Assembly (NCBI GenBank): GCA_034008185.1
Contig: CM067095.1
Coordinates: 5,254,610-5,318,609, forward strand
DNA length: 64,000 nt
Source: Gorsachius magnificus
Lineage: Eukaryota; Chordata; Aves; Pelecaniformes; Ardeidae
Direction of reading: 5' to 3'
Below, in pieces: positions 25,601 through 33,195 of this stretch (positions are counted from its first letter, which is position 1; the number at the start of each line of letters is the position of its first letter). Made by a program: the position numbers and the translations under genes. The notes beneath the pieces were generated by a model. It was not told the origin of the DNA and made no database searches. It worked only from the letters and a program-made list of their open reading frames with translations.

Positions 25601-28600
25601 GGCCCCCTGGGGACACTGGTCCGCATAAAGGAGTATTCTTTTGTCATTGCTACAGTGCTAGCTCTTGGCAAGATTTCTGGATTTAACATCAGCTCAGGAT
25701 CTAGGGTGCTGGAGGGACGGTTTTTGGATGTAGACTGATTCGACTAAAAGAAGCAAAGAGTCAACGATAAATTCCAGAATGTTACATTTGAACTAGCATC
25801 AATGACTTATTTTGCTGTAGAACTTAATATGTAAAGCTCTACACTTTTACATTCATATTTAAATATAAGCATAATTTCATAAACAAGGTAAATTACATCA
25901 ACAATCACCCCTATCAAGGCTCAGTATATGCATGTTAAAAATTATCAAGGTAAACTCCAAAAGCTAACTGAAAAATATAGGAAAAAATGAACATTTAGGT
26001 TACTTAGGTTTTGGGTTTGGTCTTTTTTTTCCTGTTTTAAGTAGCACAAAATGGTACATTATTGAAGAGGTAACAGAGAACCAAATTTTGCCTGTCCAGA
26101 AGACAAAAAATGCTTTCTCATATTTGAGAAAACTACTGAATGTTTAAAGCAGAGAAAACAGTAATTTAGAGCACAGAAAGGAAAACATTTTCAAGCTTCT
26201 CAGCACTACACTGAATCTAAAAGATCTGTTGAGTGGTACTCACTCTTTCTTGATGTCTTTTCACTCTGTATTGTTTGAGCTGTTCTTCTAACCGTCTCCT
26301 TGCTTGAAGTCTTATTTGTTCTTCTTTCTCCAATGGGAGTGAAGACTCTACTGAGCCTGTAAGTGAATGGTATCTTTACAGTCAAATAGAAAACTCCAAC
26401 ACAGGCAAATTTGATGAGAAAGGAAAAAGCCCCTTCTACCATCAGCAACATGCTTCATGCTTAAGCAAGGAACGCAAGGAAAGCCTATTGGCATGCACCT
26501 CAGAATACCCTCTTCTAATATATCCTTGTGTAAGCATTGATAAAGCCTGTGTATTTCTGTTGCTCAGTTTGCAAATACTGTAGTTCCTCCACATATATAG
26601 AACGAGAGAATATACAGTGAGAACAAAACTACTGCTGTCATTTAATCTCACCTGTCCTGCACTTCTGACAGCATTAAAATTACAAAAATAAGCAAGACCT
26701 ATGCAGTCCACTCATTCCCTACAGGTCAGAGAAAGATGTTCCCTAGATACATTTTCTTACTTTTTGTTAACTTACATTAAATCTTTCACATAGTAAGGCT
26801 TTTTAAAAACATTCTTTCAGAAAACTCCTGCAGAATTAGACATCTTAATATAAGGGCTTCCCCCCCTTCTCTCCCCTTTATTGCTCTTCTCTTCCCTCCT
26901 TTATTACTTAGCTTAAAAACACCCGATTCTGATGTTCTGCCTTTTTTTTTTTTAATGCCACCTGTTAGTCCTAATAATCAAGAAGATTAGAATAGCTTCA
27001 GCCCCAGAAAGCATAAATTCCCCTCCAGCACAAGATCAGTTTTTAAATGGTAAGGCACGTGCCTTAGCTGCAGCAGAAGGTGGTTTACTGAAAGGAAATG
27101 AATTGTAGTTCAAAGTAAAAGCTTACTGCAAAAACAAAGTTTCGTCCAAGCTTAAATGATGTTACAGGATTCTAGAGCCAGGCTCAGAGTAAAAAGCTTT
27201 ATGCAGCAAGAGAAAGCAGGGGCACCACCGTAAACAGATGCTTACACAATTCAGTTTCTTGCATGGGAAGACTTAGTTTGAGAGACTGCAAAGCTTCTTT
27301 TCTAAGAACTATGCCCTCAGCACTAGTTCCCTGAGACTTCCTTAGGCTGTCATGGAAACCAGTCACACCTGGGGATGACTCTTGACCCTGTGCACTGCTG
27401 GTGGGGTCAAAAGATACAGGAGAGTCAGGGAAGAGCGACTCTGGCCCATTCTGGCAGGTGTCCACTGTGCTGTTTATCTCCAGACTTCCCTCTTCATTTG
27501 GCACTTCGTTGATGTTAATACTGGTAGCTGGAAAAGAAAGTTTCACTGAGCTACACTGTAAGCCATCCCGTTTATATTCACATCTCCACCCAAATACAGT
27601 GCTACCACTATTGGCTTTAGACTGTAAGGATATGGAAATTGCTAATGACAGCAACTGGCAGGAGGAATTTTGTAAAAGACTTTTGATTCTTCATTTTAAA
27701 AGACCAGAACAAGTACCTTCCATTTGCTTTACTACATTGCCTTCAAGCAGGACCTCAAAAGTGATCATAAAATATCTTCAAAACCTTACACAGGTTTTTA
27801 AATCTTATTAGATTTAGAGGCATGAAACACCAAGTGTAAATAACATGATCTCTGTCACGCTGAGAGGCAACCTACTACAAATAAGACTCAGCAACAGTGG
27901 GCCTGTACTGAATGATTCAGCTATTTGGTATGCTGCTGGGCACTGGGGAGAAAGCATCCAGTCCCAACTTCCAGCCTGGGTCAAGCAGAGTTTCTCAATT
28001 TTAAACCGAGTTTAAATTTTTTCAGATAGGACGTCTTCATCAAAAGTACACTAGCAAAGCTCACATGTATCAAAATAATAAATCTACCAATTAAAAGGCA
28101 ATTCAAGAACCACTTTAATACCAATTTTATCCCCATTTATCAATATCTGATTTTTCTCTTCCATCAGGAAAAATGCATCTTCAAAACCAGTTCAACACTT
28201 CACACATTTATATTCTGGATTTCTCACACATTTCTACTTCATTTGGCTGGGAACTACTTACATTTATGAAACTGCTGTTGCAACAAAACTGTATATCTAA
28301 CTTTAAATACATTTTTATAGATCTCAAATGAGAGGGTACTGCAATACCCACTGTCTTGCCGTTCATTCCCACACCACATAACACTGGAATAACTGGAAAT
28401 CATTGGAATAATACGGAAGATTTCATTTTTTTCATAAAGATCTTTGAAAATTTTTAACATTTATGATCACAAAAGTATTTGCAAGTGGAAAAATCAAGTT
28501 TCCTTTTTCTGTTTTTTCCTACAGCTTTGAATAAGTAGTTTGGTTTTTTAAAGTCTGCTCAAAGATGATGTGGGGGGAAAGAAAAAAACAAACAAACCAG

Positions 28601-30803
28601 AACTGAGAAACAGATCCTCCCAAAACTAAGTGTTTCTAAGATTCATATGCAGAAATATTCTGGAGCCAGTAAGTTCATTATAACAATTCAATAAAACTTT
28701 AATTATTGATTTAGACCAGCCCATTAACATATGGCTATTAAACTCCTCCCCCCCGGATGAATCACTACAAATTTCTGAAAGCAAAACAATTCCAAAATAA
28801 AGCTATTTTCCTTCATGTACGTGGAGAACATTAAAGTGCACCCTGAAACTAAATAAGCCATCTCTGTGGTGCATCCTCCCTTAAGCCAGCACAGATGTTT
28901 GTACACTGAACCAGCTCAGAGGAAACTGAATGTGGATAAAAATAAAAAGTTTTCAGCCTTAGTCAGCCTGAATCAGTTCTCTGATTCAGTTCACCATGTA
29001 GTCACAAAAACACTTGCAGGCACAATGGAAGGGATGGGCGCAACAAGGATGCAAAGGCAGACAGAGGACAGGACTGCCTTGTTAATGAGTAACCAAAGTC
29101 AGAGTGTAAGGCATTTTAAAATGAAAAGATTGCCAAACCAAACTTAAAATAGATGTCAGGGCTAAGAATAGGCACAAGAATCCAAAAATAAGAAGATAAG
29201 TCTCACATTCAGAAATACTGTTTCTGCCCATCTTTCAGAAACTGCAGCTATTATTCATCAGGGTTATACTTAATTTACATTTTCATCTTCACAACTGTGA
29301 GAGGCATACATATACAAAAGAGATGCTGGAGCAAAATTTGGAGGAATGGTTTCCTGGCAACTTCCTGAGGCCATGAGACACTCGGAATCTAAACGATGCC
29401 CTGAATTAAAGTAATTTAATTGCAGTAGCATCAATATAACTGCGGTCTTTTTAGAACAGATGCAATTACACTGAAAACAGTAGAAAGACACACTACCTAT
29501 TTGTAAGCCACAATTCAATTGTTTGGATGATGTCCAACACAGGAGTAGACAGGAACGTGTGATCTCCAACTTCAAGATGAATGAATCATCATATAACTAC
29601 ACTCTGCCAGTCTGATAACAGGCAGCGTAAGAAATGCAAATAAAGTTTCAGGCCTCCACTTTCTTGCCCATGACAAGATGACAAAGCTGCGGTAGGAGAG
29701 GAGGGCGGAAGGCTAACAACTTCATCACATGATCACCTCCTTTTATGTAAGGAACCTCTGTACTTCTGTGTACCTACACAGCCACAATATATACACCCCC
29801 TCCACCCATTTACCACAATATCCTTATGTACCACCATATCCTCAGATACGTGTAGTGGAAACACGGAGATTTCAGTTCGATACCAGGAAAAGATTTTCAC
29901 AATGAAAGCAGTTAAATACTGGAATGGGTGGAGAGGCTGTTGAACCTCCCTCTCTGGAGATTTTCAGAATTCAACACGACAAGGCCCTGAGCAACCTGAT
30001 TTAGCTTCCAAACTAGGTCTGTGCATGAGACTGGACTAGATGACCCACAGAGGTCCCTTCCAAACTAAGTTTGATTCTATAATCTATATACACCAGTGCT
30101 CTCTTAAGTTTCTTGTGAACAGCTGCATGATTATTTTATTATAGAGCTTGTCTACATACAAAAGTTATTTTGAGATAATTTGGGAAGTACATGCCAGCAT
30201 CTCATGTACGTCCATAAATGGAAGTTTAGAGAGACTTTGTAAGTACCTTTTATTTTTTGCCTGATCAATTGAATTTATTAGGATAATTGATTTTGCCAGA
30301 ATAAAATACTCCAGTCATGAGCTTACTCCATAACAGTAATTTCAGAACTGCTAGTTCTAGAGAATTTCAGGTATACCCTCTTGGAAACACTATAAAATGA
30401 CAGAATAACACCCTGAACAACACATACTCAACTGACAGCCAATAGTACCTAAGTCAATAGTTTGGTTTTGTTTTGGAAGAATAAGTTTTAAAACAAAAGA
30501 CAGCCTTCCCATACACAGAGCCACAGCCTTCACCAAACTTGCTTAAAACTGCTGTCCAAGTTCGTGACCTCAAGAAAAAGAGTCTTTCAGCATCATCTGA
30601 ACAACAAGACAGATAGTTGTAGAGAAGCCTGGGTAACACTAAGAAATTATTTGGTGCATATGAGGTAACTTACTGTTAACTTCTGTTGTAACCGGCAAAT
30701 CTGACTTGGCTTTACAATCCAAAAGTTCTTCAGAGCTGCTAGGGGCCCCATTACTGCTTCTGTTCTCCAAGTGAACATCCTGCTGGACAGACGAGGAGTC
30801 CAT
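7438..30803 (-). CDS. GOLGA3: GOLGA3, golgin subfamily A member 3 (golgin-160), whole coding span, 23 coding exons
   Basis: Golgin-160 is a peripheral protein of the cytoplasmic face of the Golgi. Its head region carries Golgi targeting and binds ACBD3/GCP60. The long coiled coil serves in Golgi positioning with dynein and in trafficking of selected cargo. I spliced 23 exons with GT/AG borders and unbroken phase, giving 4,551 nt (1,516 residues plus stop) against 1,498 in human. Residues 1-400 are a Ser/Asp-rich, low-complexity head. About 405-1400 is almost continuous heptad coiled coil. About 1400-1516 is a C-terminal tail that includes the conserved IPDCPVPAALLEELL block. The start ATG has a strong context (ACCATGG) and the N-terminus MDSSSVQQD resembles human MDGASAEQD. 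Other introns, up to about 1.5 kb each, hold no other recognised gene. No frameshift or internal stop was found, so it looks intact. Confidence 0.95.
8629..8792 (-). CDS. GOLGA3: GOLGA3 coding exon 22 (residues 1394-1447)
   Basis: Acceptor TTTATCAG|AGGAAG and donor AA|GTATGA, phase 2. Encodes the conserved C-terminal block IPDCPVPAALLEELLKPST and VSKEPLKNLNSCLQQL. Confidence 0.96.
9699..9863 (-). CDS. GOLGA3: GOLGA3 coding exon 21 (residues 1339-1393)
   Basis: Acceptor CCATTTAG|AATATC and donor AAG|GTATTT. Encodes NIKTELEMVREDLSVTQKDK and LLQQNQQLKLDLKHGKMKK, the end of the long coiled coil. Confidence 0.95.
10297..10419 (-). CDS. GOLGA3: GOLGA3 coding exon 20 (residues 1298-1338)
   Basis: Acceptor CTGGTAG|GTGGAG and donor CAG|GTATTT. 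Encodes VEDLKWEVEQKEREIETLKQ and a following coiled coil. 41 codons, phase 0. Confidence 0.95.
10629..10761 (-). CDS. GOLGA3: GOLGA3 coding exon 19 (residues 1253-1297)
   Basis: Acceptor GTGCAG|GGTAGA and donor GAG|GTAAAA. Encodes QVEDEKHSQEVSQFQQELAE and KKLDDKLSDQPVVNQE. The first base completes the codon left by exon 18. Confidence 0.95.
11558..11697 (-). CDS. GOLGA3: GOLGA3 coding exon 18 (residues 1207-1252)
   Basis: Acceptor CTTGTAG|GAAGCA and donor CTGCA|GTAAGT. Encodes EAAAKADAAHNRRHYRAAV and LELSEIKKELHAKEQLV. Ends in phase 2. Confidence 0.95.
12089..12205 (-). CDS. GOLGA3: GOLGA3 coding exon 17 (residues 1168-1206)
   Basis: Acceptor GATACAG|GTTCAG and donor CAG|GTAATG. Encodes VQAVLKRKEEEDQQMQQLIQ and ALQASLEKEKSKVKDLKKQ. 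39 codons, phase 0. Confidence 0.96.
12753..12950 (-). CDS. GOLGA3: GOLGA3 coding exon 16 (residues 1102-1167)
   Basis: Acceptor GGCTATAG|CTTCAG and donor CAG|GTATTT. Encodes LQESRGFRKKIKRLEE, LALELEHERGKLTGL and LETALAKREADLVQLNLQ. 66 codons, phase 0. Confidence 0.96.
13607..13750 (-). CDS. GOLGA3: GOLGA3 coding exon 15 (residues 1054-1101)
   Basis: Acceptor TGTCTTTAG|GAAAGG and donor GAG|GTGACT. Encodes ERIQALETELQAV and KELQEVISLTSQELEE. A CR1 3' fragment begins about 30 nt upstream of this acceptor on the transcript strand, so the branch point probably lies in or next to repeat sequence. Confidence 0.95.
13782..13852 (-). mobile_element. CR1 LINE 3' end fragment in GOLGA3 intron 14
   Basis: The plus strand carries TAGAATCATAATCATAGAAT followed by GGGTTGGAAGGGACC and CATCTAGTCCAACCCCC. 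This is the reverse complement of the characteristic bird CR1 3' end with its ATTCTATG repeat. The element is therefore in the same orientation as GOLGA3. It is a heavily 5'-truncated copy of about 70 bp and lies about 30 bp from exon 15. Confidence 0.9.
14170..14262 (+). repeat. A/C-rich low-complexity stretch
   Basis: Almost only A and C on the plus strand, made of AAAC, AACC and CAAA units, in GOLGA3 intron 14. Poly-A runs follow at about 14350-14366. Confidence 0.8.
14566..14782 (-). CDS. GOLGA3: GOLGA3 coding exon 14 (residues 981-1053)
   Basis: Acceptor ACTCCAG|GGCCAT and donor CAA|GTATGC. Encodes AITEQKQKMKRLGSDLTSAQ and KAYENAVSILSRRLQE, then LSKLKAQITDGGNNQIAQ. Confidence 0.95.
15478..15572 (-). 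CDS. GOLGA3: GOLGA3 coding exon 13 (residues 950-980)
   Basis: Acceptor TATTAAG|TCTTTG and donor AAA|GTAAGT. Encodes SLQFDKEQMVSLTEANQAL, as in human (SLQFDKEQMVAVTEANEAL). Ends in phase 2. Confidence 0.94.
16071..16334 (-). CDS. GOLGA3: GOLGA3 coding exon 12 (residues 862-949)
   Basis: Acceptor GTCCAAG|GTAATG and donor CAG|GTATGG. Encodes VMVEAYRRDASSKDQLISEL, then coiled coil ending KERDDMETRLQ. 88 codons, phase 0. Confidence 0.96.
17004..17081 (-). CDS. GOLGA3: GOLGA3 coding exon 11 (residues 836-861)
   Basis: Acceptor CTGGCAG|GTAGAA and donor AAG|GTAAGC. Exactly 26 codons, beginning VENLQQENASLKKQ and ending EQFLQQK. As a phase 0-0 exon of 78 bp it could be skipped without a frameshift. 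Confidence 0.95.
18294..18662 (-). CDS. GOLGA3: GOLGA3 coding exon 10 (residues 713-835)
   Basis: Acceptor CTTCTCAG|GTCAAG and donor CAG|GTAACG. 123 codons of coiled coil with LQQEHLDLMKQFTLTQE and LQNEKIVLEVALQAAKASKE. Phase 0 on both sides. The complementary strand is also open for 113 codons, but this is a shadow. Confidence 0.96.
19472..19633 (-). CDS. GOLGA3: GOLGA3 coding exon 9 (residues 659-712)
   Basis: Acceptor CTGTGCAG|GCTGAC and donor CAG|GTAGAC. Encodes ADMLDQEAAFMQIQEAKTMV, then a Glu-rich coiled coil ending LEQELEQ. 54 codons, phase 0 on both sides. Preceded on the transcript strand by an unusually long pyrimidine tract (see repeat at 19674-19725). Confidence 0.96.
19674..19725 (-). 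repeat. 52-nt uninterrupted purine tract (pyrimidine tract in GOLGA3 sense)
   Basis: Pure G/A on the plus strand (GGAGGAAGAGGGG then AAG repeats). In the transcript this is a C/U tract ending about 40 nt upstream of exon 9. It may act as a strong splicing or PTB-type binding region, or as a triplex-forming mirror tract. Function is inferred. Confidence 0.8.
20588..20725 (-). CDS. GOLGA3: GOLGA3 coding exon 8 (residues 613-658)
   Basis: Acceptor TTCCTTTAG|GCTGGG and donor GAG|GTATGG. Encodes AGQMTQAGMLEHLKLENV and LTETQHRSIKEKERIAAQL. 46 codons, phase 0 on both sides. Confidence 0.95.
21068..21270 (-). CDS. GOLGA3: GOLGA3 coding exon 7 (residues 545-612)
   Basis: Acceptor TTTTTCTAG|TTCATG and donor CAG|GTATTA. 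Encodes VHDLRQQL, the QLERTTLTNKLKASE type region and LAQEARVRLQSEMANIQ. Coiled coil. Confidence 0.95.
21881..22187 (-). CDS. GOLGA3: GOLGA3 coding exon 6 (residues 443-544)
   Basis: Acceptor CATTTAG|GCTCTC and donor ACAG|GTGGGA. Coiled coil with TLKQSCWDLERAMADLQ and EAKNASLASSNNDLQ, nearly identical to human golgin-160. Confidence 0.96.
22646..23559 (+). mobile_element. Putative solo LTR of an endogenous retrovirus, antisense in GOLGA3 intron 5
   Basis: A 914-bp GC-rich block begins TGCATGGCAA and ends GGCACCACA (TG...CA). It is flanked by the direct repeat GCATC on both sides (22641-22645 and 23560-23564), which is the hallmark of retroviral integration. Inside, in plus orientation, are a TATA-like TATTTAAG (22820-22827), a poly(A) signal AATAAA (23387-23392) and a C/T-rich end. 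No gag, pol or env reading frame is present, so this is a solo LTR left after recombination. The open frames seen in several registers reflect its composition and the internally repeated GGAGCAG motifs. Family assignment needs a repeat library. It lies opposite to GOLGA3 transcription. Confidence 0.7.
22665..22679 (+). repeat. Poly-G run (15 G) inside the LTR
   Basis: Fifteen consecutive G near the 5' end of the LTR. It is able to form a G-quadruplex and its length is prone to sequencing error. Confidence 0.9.
23696..23807 (-). CDS. GOLGA3: GOLGA3 coding exon 5 (residues 405-442)
   Basis: Acceptor GTCCCCAG|TGTTTC and donor CAG|GTAGAA. Encodes VSMESSIAGTHDEMLQ and LEGQLEALSLEANQ, the start of the coiled coil. 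Confidence 0.95.
25055..25743 (-). CDS. GOLGA3: GOLGA3 coding exon 4 (residues 176-404), large head-domain exon
   Basis: At 689 bp this is the longest exon, with acceptor CTTTTAG|TCG and donor AG|GTAAGA. It encodes the Ser/Asp-rich head with blocks TLDPELMLNPEILPRAST, TSVPRGPK, KIRSLADYRTEDS, SVVSEISL and SLAGDSVSEIDG, which match human closely. It ends in QEVNGEVRSRRDSIS. The caspase-7 type site SEID-G (human SEVD-G, Asp311) is retained at Asp314 (25327-25329). A short insertion follows it relative to human. Confidence 0.96.
26244..26356 (-). CDS. GOLGA3: GOLGA3 coding exon 3 (residues 138-175)
   Basis: Acceptor CACTTACAG and donor AGA|GTGAGT. Encodes SVESSLPLEKEEQIRLQAR and RLEEQLKQYRVKRHQER, a charged helical block with near identity to human. 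The human caspase-3 site CSTD (Asp139) reads CSVE here, with Glu141 replacing the Asp. Confidence 0.95.
27246..27527 (-). CDS. GOLGA3: GOLGA3 coding exon 2 (residues 44-137)
   Basis: Acceptor TTTTCCAG|CTACC and donor TTGT|GTAAGC. Encodes part of the head, including FHDSLRKSQGTSAEG and LSLPMQETELC, both closely matching human golgin-160. The equivalent of the human caspase-2 site (ESPD-G, Asp59) is not present. The nearest candidate is STVD-T at residues 63-67 (27460-27462 for the Asp). Confidence 0.95.
27528..30673 (-). other. GOLGA3: GOLGA3 intron between coding exons 1 and 2
   Basis: 3.1 kb with no recognisable exon. It contains the CR1 fragment at 29870-30085 and otherwise unremarkable AT-rich sequence. 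Confidence 0.8.
29870..30085 (+). mobile_element. CR1 LINE 3' fragment in GOLGA3 intron 1
   Basis: Degenerate CR1 tail in plus orientation. Diagnostic pieces are CTCTCTGGAGATTTTCAGA, GGCCCTGAGCAACCTGAT, GGACTAGATGACCCACAGAG and GTCCCTTCCAAACTAAG, ending in TTGATTCTATAATCTA. It is antisense to GOLGA3 and truncated at its 5' end. No coding capacity is left. Confidence 0.85.
30674..30803 (-). CDS. GOLGA3: GOLGA3 coding exon 1 (residues 1-43)
   Basis: Contains the start codon (minus strand 30803-30801, ACCATGG) and ends with donor A|GTAAGT at 30673, phase 1. The exon must extend 5' into UTR. The 5' acceptor is not certain: TTGCCAG ending near 30826 is one candidate, but the pyrimidine tract is poor. 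The encoded head begins MDSSSVQQD and ends TTEVN, aligning with human ...AEVN. Confidence 0.9.
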
Positions 30804-30826
30804 GGTAAAAATGATCCAGATCCCTG

Positions 30827-32589
30827 GCAAGTTTTTCTTCTGAATAACTTGCCGCCAAGTGAACTACCAAGTCCTGTTTCTCTCCATCAGCAACAACAGC
30901 ATCAAGATGTTACACAGGAGCACTGGTCTGAGCTTTACAGCTGTTGGTGTGCAGCAGGCAGACAATAATTCCAGATCACGAAAACAGCCCGCAGCTAAAG
31001 TTGTAATCACCAAGGAGCTGCATCCTCTAGAAACAAAATGTAGTAAACTTACAAACATTTCTTAGAGCTTTGAAAATATGAGTTAAAATGAAAGTAGTGC
31101 TCACAGATTACCCATCAGCCCAACTTCAATAAACAGAACCAGGACATGGGGTAATAACAGAGACAATGAAATATCACCAAGCATCCAGGTTCTGCGACTA
31201 AGAAGTGATCTGCTTAACAGCTCTTTTATTATCACTTTTTTTTTTTTAGTAGCATTGATACACCATCATAATGATGCAAAAAGATAATATTCAGTGAGAC
31301 AACTGATTTAGGATCACTGTACATTTTAATGGAAATACCTCTTTGGCCTCTACTTTAATAAGTGAGACAGCATTCAGAGTAGCAGACTGTAAATTACGGT
31401 CTGGACTTTCATACCAAGGAACTGTTCCCATTTAAGTTCCAACAACTTTAGCTAGAATGCAGTATGGAATTCAGATTTGATTTTTTAAGATTATATTACA
31501 TCATTACTGCTTACTTGTTGCAGAGCAACTAGTATGTATCACTGTACAGAGCCTGAACTACTAATTGCAGCACACGCTGGCAGTCATAAGATGGCCTGGG
31601 CTGCAGTTCAACGCTGCCTTCTCCTACGATGAGTCAAGAGGAGGATTTCCAAACACAGTTTATAGAATTTGCAAATGATTCTCCAGGCATTCATATCTTA
31701 CCTTTGGGTATAGACTAAGCCAATTAATACAATCTGACAAAAGCTGTTGTACATAGTCACTTCAAGTTTTTAAATTCTTTCAGATAGTTACTGACAGCTG
31801 AATTCAGATTACAAAATGTTATGGTTCCTATTTACTAAAGAAATATAAGAAATCCCCAGTTAAAAAAAAAGAAAGGGGGAGTTATGGGGAGAATGTCAAG
31901 TCAGGAATATTTTAATAGCGTTTTTATATGAACACAAACATTTTGAGCAACATTCCTTCCTTATCATCAGAGAATACTTGTGTAACTGCTACCGTACCAA
32001 ACTGCCCTGGTCACCCTGCAACACCACCAGCCATCTCCAAAATGTTATTGAAGCTGCAAACAGCTCAGGAGACACAGGACTAGGTGATTACACAGGTGAC
32101 CCTTATGTAGTTGAGCCATGAAGGAGCCAGAAACCTGGAGCACGTTTCTGAAAGAGAAACCTCCACCAAACAGAAGGATTAATACCTTCACTGTGATTTG
32201 TTATTAATTTTAAAAGCTCTTCTGTATAATAAAGCTTACAATAAAACCTCTGGAATAACAGTCATTGTACGGCAAATAGATACTACGTGACAGGTCACAA
32301 AGAGGAATTACAGACAAAAGGCAAGCACAATTTAGACTGCTTATACCTTGGCAAAATCTAGCCAACATTAGATTACTTGCTACCCCAGTCATAAAACATC
32401 TTTTAACAATACGGGTGACGAAGAACAGCTTTCTCCTGTACATCTCATTCCCAAATATTAAAGGTTAGAGCATTCTGGCTTCAAAATCCTTTTGTATCTC
32501 TGCGCTGAGCACAGGCACACACGGATGTACGCACGCCACGGGAACGCAGCAGCTCCTCACAGGAGCCGTGTGGAAACAACCGGGTTTGT
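30827..32589 (-). other. GOLGA3: GOLGA3 5' intron (between promoter CpG island and ATG exon)
   Basis: About 1.7 kb without support for coding. It should hold the first intron, joining a non-coding exon in the CpG island to the exon with the start codon. A short poly-T run occurs near 31237-31248. No other gene was seen. Confidence 0.55.
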
Positions 32590-33195
32590 TTACACCCCAG
32601 TAACCAGGAAGGCGAGGGAGCCCTGTCCCAGGCCGGGGGCGCCGCCCGGCCAGACACGCCCGGGGTCCCTGGGCAGGGGCCGGGCACCTCTCTGGGGCGC
32701 CGGCAGAGGCACCCGGAAGCCCAGCGCCGCAGCCCACGGAGCCGGGCCGGGCAGCTCCCCTCACGCCGGCAGGCCGCGGGGAGGGAGGGGAGCCCCGAGC
32801 GCGACCCCCGGCCTGCAGCAGCACCCGGCCGTCCCCGCCGGGCGCCGCACCTCAGCCTCAGCCGCCCCCGCGCCCCGCCGCCACCCTTCCCGGCGAGACC
32901 CCCGCAGACCTGGGGCCGCCCGCCCGGCGCCCAGCTCCTGCCCGAGACGTGGCGCTGCCTCCGCCGGGGGGGAGGGGGGCGGGCCCCCGGGGGGCCCTCC
33001 GGGCGCGGAGGGGGGGGGGTTTCCTCGCCGGGCCCCCCCGCCCGGGCCGGGCTTCCCTCAGCGCCGGCCCGGGGCGCTGCCGCGGGGGCTGCCGGGAGCG
33101 GCGGGGCCGTGCCCCCCGGCGGCCCCCGCGGCGCGGGCAGGGTCGGACCGGCCGAGCGCGACCTGCCGGCCCCCGCCGGCCGCCGTGCCGGACCC
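32590..33195. promoter_or_regulatory. GOLGA3: CpG island, GOLGA3 promoter
   Basis: A sharp block of very high G+C and CpG lies upstream of the GOLGA3 start codon, between AT-rich flanks. The 5' non-coding exon should start here on the minus strand. Possible donors are CTGAG|GTGCGG (exon end 32851) and CCCAG|GTCTGC (near 32910); neither is proven. Open frames across it on both strands are caused by base composition. Runs of G near 32965-33020 could form G-quadruplexes. Confidence 0.8.
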
